Source: a virus
Reading direction: 5' to 3' (one strand)
Length of the DNA stretch: 64,000 nucleotides
Virus record (IMG/VR): IMGVR_UViG_3300036795_000211
Location: 1 to 64,000 of that record
A model generated the notes under the pieces. The model saw only the letters and a list, made by a program, of their open reading frames with translations. It was not told the origin of the DNA and did no database searches. The position numbers were made by a program, and so were the translations under genes. Positions 25,998 through 34,849 of this stretch are shown here, piece by piece. The number at the start of each line of letters is the position of its first letter. The first letter of the stretch is position 1.

Positions 25998-28096
25998 GAC
26001 TTCTTGATACCTCCAAGATCGTACTCCTGCGGCATCATCTTCAGCTTTGCGTACTCCGCGTACGCTCTAGCCGCTGCCCGCGGATTCGAATTCGCCGTTG
26101 CCTCGGTCCACAGCTCGGCCATTAGCTCGCTCGGCGATTGAGATGCGTATTCCGAGATGTTCGCCTTAATCGCCGGCGCATTCGCCTCGACCCACTTCTG
26201 CAGCGTCCCCCGGTTTATCAGTGCGTCCGCGCGATCGACACTGTCCTGCGTCATTCCGGCGAACACTTTGTCGATCTCCGCCGTCATCTGCGGACGATTG
26301 GCCTTTAGCGCCTCGTACGGCGCACGCATTTCGGCCACCGTGGTATGCGACAACTCCGGTCGGGTTGCGCCGATCGAATCAGCTATCGTATTCCACAGTT
26401 CCTGCGTAAAGCCGCCTTGCGGAAGGTGACGATGTACGCCGTGTCCGATCTCGTGGGTGAAGTTCGACTGAAAGCGGCCGACCTTTTCGTTGGTCGGTAC
26501 GTGAAATCCGGAGGACTCCTCGTCGCCCTTCCCCCGAAGGGTGTGCAGCTTCGGATGCAGCGTTATCTCGCCGCCGGGTCCGTGCGTCCCCGCCGTATAT
26601 GCGCCGGGGCGACTCTTCGCAGTTTCCGGATCAACGGTGCTCTGCGGCTTTTCAACGGTGACGTGCGTGGCGGAAACAACATGCGGAGCGTGCTTCGACT
26701 GAATTTCGAGAACCTTCTCGATCTTCTGCTTGAAGCGTACCTTCTCGCCGGGTGAGTATAGGAACGTACTCACCGTAGGATCGGACTCGTTTATCGTTAC
26801 ACCGCGACTCTTTACCGGTTCCGGTGCAGGCGGAAGTCCGGCCCGCTGTAGGTCCGCGTTGTACCGTGCTCGCTCCTCCGGATTTAGCCGGGACGCCACC
26901 TTTTCCGTTAGCTTTTCGTTCGCCGCTCGGGCACGAGTGTTGTAATCCGCTATTGCTCCCGCGCTACCCTGCTTGTCGTTCGGTAGGGTTAGCGATACCA
27001 GCTTACCGTTCTCCTGCTGACGCTCTACTACGAAGCCATTTTCCTCGAGCTTCGCCGCGTACGCCGTTAGATTGTTGTGTACCCGATCCGCGGTAGACGA
27101 ATTGCGGCTGCCCAACGAGCTACCGGTGTAGTGCTCAATTCGCACCCCGTTGTCACCGGCGGATACTTCGTGTCCCGGATCGTAATTGCGCCAGCCCTTG
27201 ACGGACGTCGAATGGCTCTTCACGGCCGCGAATCCGGACGAGCTTAGCGCAGAACGCGCTCGTCGCGCATTGACTTCGGCTGCTACGCGACCCTTTCCCT
27301 TCTCCACGGCTTGCACGTGCGCCGTCAAGGCAGTGTACTGCGAATCACCGCCGCCGAGGTAGATCTCCTTGCTGTTCCCGCTAGTGAGGAACGAGCCACC
27401 GGAGGACTTGTTCGTGGTAACGGCACCGATGTGCTTGTCGTCATGCCGAAAAGTGGTGACCCAGTCCTTGTGCTGCGTCGGAACGACACCACGACGCTGC
27501 TCCCGTAGATTCGGATACGAGTGTCCGGTACGCTCAATCGGTTCGGAGGTCGTTACCTCGGAAGGGTGTATTCCGCCCTTGCGGCGGCGTGAGCTCCTCG
27601 GTACCCGCGGGGCCTTGACCGCGGGAGGCGAAGCCACCTGGAGGTCCTCGCGATTGGCTACCTCGGCGTGGACTTCCTTCCAGAATTCCGTCCGATGCGC
27701 TGACCCCGGGTGATCCTCGCTGAGTCCGCGATCATTCGCGTTCTGCATCGCACTAGCCACGGCGTCATCGTATGCCGCGGTTTTCGGGAACGCCGATACC
27801 TTTCGACGCCACTCCGATTCCGTACCACCGAGACCGACCGGGGATTCACCGGGTGTCGTTTCCATCTTCGGAGCGGCTTCTTGACCCGGCTCGACCGACT
27901 TCGTGTGCATTCCGAGCTTGCGCGACTTGCGTACTGCGTTCTCGGCCTTTAGCCGTTCAGGGTGACCCGCGGGATGCGCCGCTCGAGCCTCAGTCCGAGC
28001 CGTTAGCAGCTCGGAGTGTGGCGTAACGCCGGGTATTCCGTGGAATACCCAGCCGTGGGAGTACCCTTTCGGTCCCACAAGGTCGAGCGTGCGCAT
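25994..28096 (-). CDS. HEIGH zinc metallopeptidase-like head protein
   Basis: 700 residues. The start 'DLVGPKGYSHGW' and 'ARTEARAAHPAGHPERLKAENAVRKSRK' repeat modules of the 688-aa protein. The last third has 'NFTHEIGHGVHRHLPQ', an HExxH-like zinc motif (H-E-I-G-H with a fourth His), and downstream 'SPSELMAELWTEA' that can supply the third ligand. This fits zincin peptidases fused to MuF-type proteins. Substrate unknown: prohead proteins or host targets are both possible. Confidence 0.65.
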   Translation of the reverse strand: MRTLDLVGPKGYSHGWVFHGIPGVTPHSELLTARTEARAAHPAGHPERLKAENAVRKSRKLGMHTKSVEPGQEAAPKMETTPGESPVGLGGTESEWRRKVSAFPKTAAYDDAVASAMQNANDRGLSEDHPGSAHRTEFWKEVHAEVANREDLQVASPPAVKAPRVPRSSRRRKGGIHPSEVTTSEPIERTGHSYPNLREQRRGVVPTQHKDWVTTFRHDDKHIGAVTTNKSSGGSFLTSGNSKEIYLGGGDSQYTALTAHVQAVEKGKGRVAAEVNARRARSALSSSGFAAVKSHSTSVKGWRNYDPGHEVSAGDNGVRIEHYTGSSLGSRNSSTADRVHNNLTAYAAKLEENGFVVERQQENGKLVSLTLPNDKQGSAGAIADYNTRARAANEKLTEKVASRLNPEERARYNADLQRAGLPPAPEPVKSRGVTINESDPTVSTFLYSPGEKVRFKQKIEKVLEIQSKHAPHVVSATHVTVEKPQSTVDPETAKSRPGAYTAGTHGPGGEITLHPKLHTLRGKGDEESSGFHVPTNEKVGRFQSNFTHEIGHGVHRHLPQGGFTQELWNTIADSIGATRPELSHTTVAEMRAPYEALKANRPQMTAEIDKVFAGMTQDSVDRADALINRGTLQKWVEANAPAIKANISEYASQSPSELMAELWTEATANSNPRAAARAYAEYAKLKMMPQEYDLGGIKKS

Positions 28097-28108
28097 CCCG
28101 CGCCCTTT

Positions 28109-28942
28109 CTACTGAACGCCGTTACGAGCGGCCCAACGCGTCAGTGCCTGGTACGCACCCAGCACATCGGCATCGACCGAAGGACTGGGAGTCGGTGCCG
28201 GCGGGGCCGAGGTCAGTGCCTTCGGAACGTTTACGTCGCCGTTCTCGGAAAGCAGTCGCGCCCAGGTGTCCCACGACATGTAACCGCGGCCGTCCACGCC
28301 CCAGCTCGCCCCCCACGAGTTCTGGAAGCCGACGAGCTGCGGCTCGATCACGATCTCATCGAAGCACATCTCGTGTCCACCGGCCACTCCGGAACCCGGC
28401 GAGATCGAAATGACTCCCTTCGAGTTCGGAGTGAACATCGACTCGTAGAAGTTGAAGCCGGAGATGGTCGGCTGCTTCTCCAGCGCTCCGAGTGCCGTGC
28501 TAAGCGACAGCGCGTGAAGGTACCCGGAGATGTACCCGTCGTTCTTCGCTGCCTTGCAGGCCGACGTTCCGTCCGATCCGGTGTCCTCGGAACCCGGAGC
28601 CGTGGGATTCTTCCAGTTGTACGTTCCCGGGAACGAGTCGAGCGCCGTGGCCTCGCCGTAGAACTCCTGTGCGAGGTTCTCGCCTCGGGTCTGCATTGCC
28701 TGCTGGAGGATCGCCGTAAGCGCGTCCCAGAGCGGACCGGATGCACAGGCACCGCCGATAGCGTTTCCGGTACACGCACCGGTCTGAAGCTGGTCGTAAA
28801 TCGGAATGTGCCGCGGCCACTTCACCGGCGTGTACGTCGCCTCGCGTGTTGCGAGGAAGTGCAGGTTACGGGAGTCGAACGCGAAGTGGCGACCCAGTCT
28901 CGGGTCACGAACGAGCGGATATCGGGCAGTTGAGATCGTCAT
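28109..28942 (-). CDS. Papain-like (C1) cysteine peptidase
   Basis: 277 residues from ATG 28942 (AGGAGG site); the longer reading to 28999 lies in the upstream gene. Q51 and C57 are 6 apart ('DQLQTGACTGN'), as in papain; H190 sits in 'AGGHEMCFDEIV' and N208 in 'FQNSWGASWG', giving the full Gln-Cys-His-Asn set. There is no signal peptide and no long prodomain. In the head cassette it may process prohead or injected proteins. A C1 fold is solid; the role is inference. Confidence 0.85.
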   Translation of the reverse strand: MTISTARYPLVRDPRLGRHFAFDSRNLHFLATREATYTPVKWPRHIPIYDQLQTGACTGNAIGGACASGPLWDALTAILQQAMQTRGENLAQEFYGEATALDSFPGTYNWKNPTAPGSEDTGSDGTSACKAAKNDGYISGYLHALSLSTALGALEKQPTISGFNFYESMFTPNSKGVISISPGSGVAGGHEMCFDEIVIEPQLVGFQNSWGASWGVDGRGYMSWDTWARLLSENGDVNVPKALTSAPPAPTPSPSVDADVLGAYQALTRWAARNGVQ

Positions 28943-29598
28943 GCGTTGCCTCCTGTTGGTAGCATTCGAGCACCCCGATGCGGAGCACCGGGGAAACACC
29001 GACAGTGAACGTGGACCGTTCCCGGCCAGCCGATCTTCGGCGGGATTAGCGCACTGAAATTCTTGCCATTAGCGTTCCGACACTCCGCCGTCGTTCGGCT
29101 ATCGTTCTTGCTATACCACCCGAGAACCGTACCGTACTGCTGTCCTAGCGCGTCGATCGTGGACGCCGCTATTATCCGTTGTGCCGACGCTTGAATGTGC
29201 TGCCCGTAAAACCGTCGCTCCGCATACCGAGCAGTGTTTGCCGCTACGTTTGGGTTCTCACCGTGCGCGCGGGCTTCTGCAATTTCCCGACGCAAACGTG
29301 TAAGCGCATTCACGAGGTACGCGGAGCGACGGAGCTCGTTCTCGCGGATCATTTCGGCTTGTGCGGCTCCGACACCTTGCATCTGCGGCATCGGGAACTC
29401 GTCGATTATCGCTAGTGCGATCTGCAGTGCGGACATTCCGACCTTGTCGGCGACCCGAATACCGAGCAACCGCGAGAGCGCGGGAAGGGCAGCCGTTGCA
29501 CTAAGGAACATCGAACCGCCGAGGATTAGCGCTACGGTTCCGACCAGTGCGGTATTGCTTTGCTGCGGCGGAATCTGCGTTTGCGTGTTAGGCTGCAC
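28939..29598 (-). CDS. MuF-like minor head protein
   Basis: 219 residues. I choose GTG 29598, 8 bases after GGAGG; GTG 29607 is alternative. 'NDSRTTAECRNANGKNFSALIPPKIGWPGTVHVHCRCFPG' is the conserved C-terminal end of phage Mu F-like proteins (C-x-x-x-x-G ... G-x-P-x-x-H-x-x-C-R-C). An N-terminal hydrophobic stretch (TVALILGGSMFLSATAALPAL) precedes it. Follows the portal gene, as usual. Confidence 0.8.
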   Translation of the reverse strand: MQPNTQTQIPPQQSNTALVGTVALILGGSMFLSATAALPALSRLLGIRVADKVGMSALQIALAIIDEFPMPQMQGVGAAQAEMIRENELRRSAYLVNALTRLRREIAEARAHGENPNVAANTARYAERRFYGQHIQASAQRIIAASTIDALGQQYGTVLGWYSKNDSRTTAECRNANGKNFSALIPPKIGWPGTVHVHCRCFPGAPHRGARMLPTGGNA

Positions 29599-31096
29599 GC
29601 TGTCCACCTCCGGCGGCTGCGGCTAGCTTCGATGCAGCATCTGCGGCCCCCGCGATACGTGCGGCACCTTGACCGATCGGCGAGGCGCCCATCGCACTTG
29701 CTTGCGCTGCCTGCTGTGCTCGGTAATCGGCAGCGTGGGACAGGATCGTCACTACCTTGTCCTGCGGAAGGTTGAAGATGGTCGACACCTTTTCGGCCAC
29801 CAGGTCAAGGAACTCCGGCGGGATGTTCAACTTCGGAGCAGCCATTCCGGCCTGCAGCAATCCGACGATCTGTGCCGAATCGGTCTGCGACAACGGTGAG
29901 GAGACCAAGCGGGGCACCTTCGCATTCGCACCCCACTTGTTTAGGATGCACAACGGTGCCGTAACCTCGGACGTAAACTGGTCGCAGATCTCCGTTTTCA
30001 CGGCCTCGCGGTGCTTGAGGAAGAAGTCGGACTGCGACTCGGACAACGCATAGGACCCGCGACCCAGCGCTGCCGCATTACCGAGCTCCAAGAACCCGGC
30101 TAGAACGCTTCGACTCTGATAGCTCTGGAGGAACTGCAGCGCGGCTTGAAACTGCTGCGCGCCCTGACCCTGCGAGGCGATTACGTCGAATAGCTTTCCA
30201 CCTTGCGGCGGACGCTGAAAGCCCGCCACTCCGGAGGACTTCATCGACGCGATCGTTTCGGCTATCTCATTCGCCGAGGTCGGGTCCGGTCCGTAGGCCG
30301 CAATCTTCGGAAGCGATTGCTGCTCGAGGAACTGGAACCACAGGAACAGCAGCTTCTGCTTCTGCTTGTAGCACCAGTACGTTACGTCCATGTCGGAGAT
30401 ACCCGTCAATGGCTGACGGTGCATTCCGTGAATGAACACGAACGCTCTCGGCTTGTAGATCCGAATGTAACCGTCCCAGTTGTTTCCGAATCGCTCCTTG
30501 GCTTTCGGGTTCGTTGAGAACCACCACGCACGCTGACGGAATCCGGTCATCTTTGCCGTGTGTTCGTCCCGCATCACCTCACACGTCTCCGGAGGACGCC
30601 AGTTCAGCGACTCGAGCTTGACGACATTACCTTCGGGGTTCGTCCACTCCTTCTCGAAGAACGCCTTTCGGTGGTACGTACCTCCGGACATCTGACCGAT
30701 GATCGTCGACATATTCGGAGTGATACCGCCGGCCTCGACCGGACTCTCGAGCTGCTCCTGCACCAGATCGAGCTCTCCGGTGTCACCCTTCTGTCCTTCG
30801 AAGCTGTACGTAGCTGCACGTATCGGCAGGGTCAGTGCTTGCTCGATCATGATTGCGTCGCCGTCTCGACGAAGCATTTCGTCGAGGTCCCGGATCTTCC
30901 ATTCGCCGGTCTCGAATACCGAACCGTCCTGGAACGAGACGAACATCCGGGTGTAGAGGTCGAACGCCGTACCCGATTCACCCTGCAGTAGCCGACGCTT
31001 CTGCGCCTTCGTAAGCTTCGGAAGGGAATCGATAACGTCCTTCGGAGCGGGAGGCGGCTTCTTCCGGGCTAGCCCGTTTCCGGCGATCGTAGCCAT
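29588..31096 (-). CDS. Portal protein (DUF935-like)
   Basis: 502 residues. 'FEKEWTNPEGNVVKLESLNWRPPETCEVMRDEHTAKMTGFRQRAWWF' and 'RAFVFIHGMHRQPLTGISDMDVTYWCYKQKQKLLFLWFQFLEQQSLPKIAAYG' match the DUF935 or Mu gp29-like portal group. It forms the dodecameric ring through which DNA enters. TGATG overlap with the terminase. Confidence 0.85.
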   Translation of the reverse strand: MATIAGNGLARKKPPPAPKDVIDSLPKLTKAQKRRLLQGESGTAFDLYTRMFVSFQDGSVFETGEWKIRDLDEMLRRDGDAIMIEQALTLPIRAATYSFEGQKGDTGELDLVQEQLESPVEAGGITPNMSTIIGQMSGGTYHRKAFFEKEWTNPEGNVVKLESLNWRPPETCEVMRDEHTAKMTGFRQRAWWFSTNPKAKERFGNNWDGYIRIYKPRAFVFIHGMHRQPLTGISDMDVTYWCYKQKQKLLFLWFQFLEQQSLPKIAAYGPDPTSANEIAETIASMKSSGVAGFQRPPQGGKLFDVIASQGQGAQQFQAALQFLQSYQSRSVLAGFLELGNAAALGRGSYALSESQSDFFLKHREAVKTEICDQFTSEVTAPLCILNKWGANAKVPRLVSSPLSQTDSAQIVGLLQAGMAAPKLNIPPEFLDLVAEKVSTIFNLPQDKVVTILSHAADYRAQQAAQASAMGASPIGQGAARIAGAADAASKLAAAAGGGQRAA

Positions 31097-32871
31097 CAGT
31101 CCCAGCCTCCGCTAGTGTCGTACGAATGCACGTTCGTGTGCGTATGTCCGCCGGTCCGGGTCAATCCGGCCTGCGCTAGTTGCTCAATCCGATTCCGTGC
31201 GTCATTCGCGCTTCTCCGTGAACGGGACGCGGGGGGTCCAGGAGCCCATTCGTCCAGGTCCTCTTCTCCGACGCTGTAGGCATGTATCCGCGCTCGCCCC
31301 TCCGAGCTCGAATCGGGCCAGAACGTCATCACGATTGCGTCACCGCAGTCCGGTGAGCGCTTGAGCCGCTTTACGACATTCTCTTTCGGCTCTACGGCGA
31401 TGATCCCGCCGGTCTTTACCTTCCACGTCGGGATCGTGAGATCGGCAAGGAGATCCTCATCCCGCGGAAACGCCACGTTACCCGGTCCGTTTACGGGGTC
31501 CAGCAACTCCCGGACATGCCAGTACGCTGCTGAACGGATATTTGCGAATCCGAACTCTCCGGTAACGTCACGGAGTCCCTCGGCTCGTCCGGCACCGATA
31601 TACGGAATAACCGGAAGTCGCGTATGCCGAATCTTGTTCACGACGCCAATTCCGATTCCCGTGGCGTCAACGCAGGCCAGCGCTCCGCCGATTGTCTGAA
31701 GCCGACCGATCAAACGCGAGGCCGTGGTTTCGGTGTCCTGCTGTCCGACGCGTTCCATCGACATCACGATCGGACCGACACGGTTCGTCATCACCGTCTC
31801 GTCCTTTCCGGTGTCGGCAACGTCGCACCCTAGGATCAATCGACCGTCCGGGCGTGGGCGACCCGCCTCGTCCCACAAGTCCCACCGGCGGAAGGCGGAT
31901 TCGATCCACGAGAGAGGAATGAGCCCTTCGGACCCTTCCTCCGGGGGCCTCCCGCGGACCTTGCTCCACCACAGCGCCGGTTCACGCCAGCGTACCTTAC
32001 CAGTTTCGGGGTCTTCGAATCGTCTTACGCCCCAGCGCTCCATTCGCTCGTGTACCCATACGGGAGAGAGGAGAACGTCGTTCCATTCCTTGCGGATGTA
32101 CAACGGGACCTGCATCTCACGGAGCTTCTTGTCCGCCGGCGGAATACCGTTGTCGATCATGTACTGCTTCAGGTCCGGGTACTTCGAGACCGCTTTCTTC
32201 GTGAAGTTCGGGGTGCGCAAACCGTCGATCGGTACGACATTCCATCCGGACCCCGGGCGGACCACCTTCGCAAAATGCGAGTCCGCCGAATCGGGGTTAC
32301 CAATAGCCAGGACATGAGCCGCACCCGAAGAGGCCAACGTGTCCGCCGCGATCCAAAGCGCCTCGGGAATGCCGTCAGCTTCCTCCAGCACGATGAGAAT
32401 GAACTTCGCATGAATACCCTGGAACGATGCAACTTCGGTAGGACGACGACCAAAAGCCACGAGCTCGTCACCAATACGCCATTGCGGATATCCTGCACGG
32501 GTGAGCCTCCCCCGTAGCTTTGCCATCGTGTGGACCTTCTGCAACTCGCGCCAGAGTACGGACTCGACCTGGGCGGAGGTCGGTGCGGTCGTGACGACAA
32601 ACGCACTACCGACCGGATGCGAGTCAATGAAGTGGCCGACCTTCATTGCGGAGTAACGTGACTTACCTGCGGCGTGGCAACTGGGCACCGCCGTATAGCG
32701 ATTCTCGACGACCGATTGATTAATCGCAATCTGGGCAGGCGTTAGCCACGTTCCCAAGCGGGTCTGCGACCAGCGTTCGAACGAGTCCGTCGTTCGCGGC
32801 TGGAACATTGCCGCTGCTAGCGCAAGTGGATCCGTGTCGATCAAGTCACTCGCGGTAAGCAATTCCGTCAA
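31096..32871 (-). CDS. terL: Terminase large subunit
   Basis: 591 residues. ATPase: Walker A-like S64-C-H-A-A-G-K-S71 and Walker B 'LIVLEEADG' near 155-163. Nuclease: 'LILGCDVADTGKDET' near 345 with 'ACVDATGIGIGV' and 'DCGDAIVMTFW' as further acidic positions of the RNase H-like core. It cuts and pumps DNA into the prohead. Length is usual for the family. Preceded by a weak minus-strand promoter in the 68-base gap to the small subunit. Confidence 0.92.
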   Translation of the reverse strand: MTELLTASDLIDTDPLALAAAMFQPRTTDSFERWSQTRLGTWLTPAQIAINQSVVENRYTAVPSCHAAGKSRYSAMKVGHFIDSHPVGSAFVVTTAPTSAQVESVLWRELQKVHTMAKLRGRLTRAGYPQWRIGDELVAFGRRPTEVASFQGIHAKFILIVLEEADGIPEALWIAADTLASSGAAHVLAIGNPDSADSHFAKVVRPGSGWNVVPIDGLRTPNFTKKAVSKYPDLKQYMIDNGIPPADKKLREMQVPLYIRKEWNDVLLSPVWVHERMERWGVRRFEDPETGKVRWREPALWWSKVRGRPPEEGSEGLIPLSWIESAFRRWDLWDEAGRPRPDGRLILGCDVADTGKDETVMTNRVGPIVMSMERVGQQDTETTASRLIGRLQTIGGALACVDATGIGIGVVNKIRHTRLPVIPYIGAGRAEGLRDVTGEFGFANIRSAAYWHVRELLDPVNGPGNVAFPRDEDLLADLTIPTWKVKTGGIIAVEPKENVVKRLKRSPDCGDAIVMTFWPDSSSEGRARIHAYSVGEEDLDEWAPGPPASRSRRSANDARNRIEQLAQAGLTRTGGHTHTNVHSYDTSGGWD

Positions 32872-32939
32872 CGAGGTCCAATAGGCCGGAGGTGCAGGTA
32901 TATAACTGCATCATACCCCTGTCGGTAGCTTTCCAAACC
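32872..32939 (-). promoter_or_regulatory. Gap between terminase genes with weak promoter
   Basis: On the minus strand TTTGGA, 16 bases, TATGAT. The gap also contains the late element variant ATACCCCTGTCGG (plus strand 32913-32925) and a small inverted repeat TGCAG...CTGCA. It could give terL its own transcript; weak evidence. Confidence 0.35.
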
Positions 32940-33536
32940 TCAGCTACCTAGCACTTTTCCTTCGATTGGCAGGACCTTATTCGTTTCCGGCTCACCGCCA
33001 GTCGTGGCGAGTACCAGCCAGCGGTAGATCGTGGCCCGAACCTGGTCGTCATCGGCATCGATTCCGAGATCGCCAAGCATACCGATAATTGCCCGACCCA
33101 GGTTCTCGGCCTGTCGTTCGGCGAGTCGGACGCGTCGTTCCTCAATCCCCGCCGCCAACGCGGTACGACAGATACTCGCGAGGTGCTTCCGTTCCTGCAG
33201 GTATAGGTCAACCCACAACGACCCAGCGTCCGAAAAGGAACTGAGGTCGATCTCCCGCGGATTGATGTAACCGGACTGCCTCCGGACAAGCCACAGCGAC
33301 TTGACGAATGTCAGCGGATCGCTTAGCTGGATCTGCTCGCGCAGCCATTCGATGTGTCCGGCGGTACGGCGGATCTCCTGCAGCAGCACTTCGGCCGGAT
33401 CCGTGATATCCGAATCGTCACCGTAGAACGCTCTCGCCTTGGACCGGTAGCTTCGGGCCAGCGACGTATCGCCGTTTACCGACCGTGCCGTTCGGCGTAC
33501 CTTGCGTGCGCCCGGGGTCATGTTCTTCGCAGCCAT
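32940..33536 (-). CDS. Terminase small subunit-like protein
   Basis: 198 residues. Basic N-terminus then a helical region 'AEVLLQEIRRTAGHIEWLREQIQLSDPLTFVKSLW' and 'ERKHLASICRTALAAGIEERRVRLAERQAENLGRAI'. This helical pattern, just upstream of terL, matches small terminase subunits of actinophages, which recognise DNA for packaging. It is the first gene of the late unit, divergent from the HNH-like gene at 33630. Confidence 0.75.
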   Translation of the reverse strand: MAAKNMTPGARKVRRTARSVNGDTSLARSYRSKARAFYGDDSDITDPAEVLLQEIRRTAGHIEWLREQIQLSDPLTFVKSLWLVRRQSGYINPREIDLSSFSDAGSLWVDLYLQERKHLASICRTALAAGIEERRVRLAERQAENLGRAIIGMLGDLGIDADDDQVRATIYRWLVLATTGGEPETNKVLPIEGKVLGS

Positions 33537-33594
33537 ATCCTGGTTGTACCCCGAAATGGCTTAACGTATTCCGTTTCGGGTAAGACAAAAACTT
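33537..33594 (-). promoter_or_regulatory. Divergent late/early switch region
   Basis: Between the divergent terminase and HNH-like genes. It holds GTACCCCGAAATGG (33546-33559) and an inverted repeat CCCGAAA...TTTCGGG. On the minus strand no clear -35/-10 pair was seen, so late start may need a phage factor. The plus-strand promoter lies next to it. Confidence 0.4.
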
Positions 33595-33623
33595 TTGCCG
33601 ATTCGAAAATCTTCTGCTATAAT
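33595..33623 (+). promoter_or_regulatory. Sigma70-type promoter giving a leaderless mRNA
   Basis: TTGCCG (33595-33600), 17-base spacer, TATAAT (33618-33623). The ATG of the next gene starts at 33630, exactly where transcription should begin, so the message probably lacks a leader. Confidence 0.8.
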
Positions 33624-33629
33624 AGCGGT

Positions 33630-34013
33630 ATGGAAACGGAAACGTATGCGCACTACCACAAACGACACGTTCGAGTCTATAAGATTCGCGGCAAGGCGCG
33701 TGCGCAGCCGTGTTTCGTTTGTCACGGAGCAGCAACGGAGTGGGCGACGCTACACTGGTCAAACGGTTCCGATCCACTTAACGACTACGTTCCGATGTGT
33801 CCACTCTGCCACGGCTGGTACGATTCAACTGAGAAGGACGGTCAGATGAAGATTGTCTACCCGCCGAGTTCGAAGCGTCGTCGCATAACCGTTGATAAAC
33901 CGTGCACGAATTGCTTGGAGCCGACGCATTCGCAAATCGGAATCTGCTACCGTCCTAGCTGTCGTCAAGCGTATCGCCGAACGTGGTCGCGGATACGACG
34001 CACTCGAAGCTGA
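33630..34013 (+). CDS. HNH-like zinc protein beside the terminase
   Basis: 127 residues. 'HKRHVRVYKIRGKARAQPCFVCHGAATEWATLHW' then 'DYVPMCPLCHGWYDS' resemble the HNH-type 'C..C...A..WA..H ... DY.PLC..CH..YD' group in actinophages, with two further Cys pairs (CTNC; CYRPSC) near the end. HNH nucleases next to terminases can aid packaging. The start is fixed by the promoter rather than a ribosome site. Confidence 0.75.
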   Translation: METETYAHYHKRHVRVYKIRGKARAQPCFVCHGAATEWATLHWSNGSDPLNDYVPMCPLCHGWYDSTEKDGQMKIVYPPSSKRRRITVDKPCTNCLEPTHSQIGICYRPSCRQAYRRTWSRIRRTRS

Positions 34014-34015
34014 CG

Positions 34016-34044
34016 TTGCCGGCCGCCTGCAGGCATGATATACT
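34016..34044 (+). promoter_or_regulatory. Promoter
   Basis: TTGCCG (34016-34021), 17-base spacer, TATACT (34039-34044). It begins 3 bases after the HNH-like gene and drives the four small genes from 34071. Confidence 0.75.
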
Positions 34045-34070
34045 CACGGTGTGAGAGGGAGGTGGCGCAT

Positions 34071-34322
34071 ATGGCCGACAACGGCCCAGCTGCGATACTG
34101 AAGGACATCGAGGAGTTCACGAGGGCGCTCGGCAACCAGGCCTCGCAGGACGTCCTCGAGATGCATCTCAAGGACCTGACCCCGGACGACATCAAGCTGC
34201 GATACCTGTTCGCATGCCAGATGATGGCTTCGTTCCTCGAGCCGGCGGTCCGTAAGGACATGCACATCGGCATGATCAAGATGATGGCGGCGCATGACGG
34301 AGTGGACCTCGATGACGAGTAA
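34071..34322 (+). CDS. Small helical protein, unknown
   Basis: 83 residues from ATG 34071 (GGGAGGTG site); the longer reading to 34035 would start inside the promoter. All-alpha: 'AAILKDIEEFTRALGNQASQDVLEMHLKDLTPDDIKLRYLFACQMMASFLE'. First gene of a four-gene operon. No family recognised. Confidence 0.7.
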   Translation: MADNGPAAILKDIEEFTRALGNQASQDVLEMHLKDLTPDDIKLRYLFACQMMASFLEPAVRKDMHIGMIKMMAAHDGVDLDDE

Positions 34323-34584
34323 AGCGGAGCACTGGGACGCAACGCCCGGCGTACTGTACGATCTCGATTGGCGACAGTGCCGGTCGTGCCTGCACTGGCA
34401 CCAGGTCACGCAGGAGGACCTGGACGGCAGCGCTGATGCGATCCCGGACCCGGAGCACCCGGACACGGTAATGCTGACCAACGAGCCCGGGAACACCTGT
34501 CCGGACTGCGGTGGCGAACTCGGCGAATGGCTGCCCCGCAATGCGACGGGTCGCGACGAGAACGGAGAGCTGACCTATGAGTAA
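34312..34584 (+). CDS. Two-CxxC zinc-ribbon-like protein
   Basis: 90 residues, overlapping the previous gene by 11 bases. 'CRSCLHW' and 'CPDCGGELGEW' about 41 residues apart can form a zinc ribbon. Unknown function. Confidence 0.7.
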   Translation: MTSKAEHWDATPGVLYDLDWRQCRSCLHWHQVTQEDLDGSADAIPDPEHPDTVMLTNEPGNTCPDCGGELGEWLPRNATGRDENGELTYE

Positions 34585-34849
34585 CGCGGTCGAGGAGTGG
34601 GTCAAGCGACACGGTCCGAACGTTACGGACGTGATACCGGGGACGGTCGAGTTCGCAATCGAAACGGACTACGAGTGCGCCCCGACGCTTTCGATAAGTT
34701 GGTCGCAGAAGGTGACTCGCCGGGGACCGAAGTACCACGGAGAAGCTGAGCGACGAACGCGGGAGATGACCGAACATACAACCTGGCATCTCGGCGTTTC
34801 CGAGATCGACCTCACGGCGATGATCAACGAGATCGTGGACGGGACATGA
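34577..34849 (+). CDS. Hypothetical protein
   Basis: 90 residues; overlaps its neighbours by 8 and 4 bases. Mixed alpha/beta ('VEFAIETDYECAPTLSISWSQKV' then helix 'SEIDLTAMINEIVDG'). No family recognised. Confidence 0.65.
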   Translation: MSNAVEEWVKRHGPNVTDVIPGTVEFAIETDYECAPTLSISWSQKVTRRGPKYHGEAERRTREMTEHTTWHLGVSEIDLTAMINEIVDGT

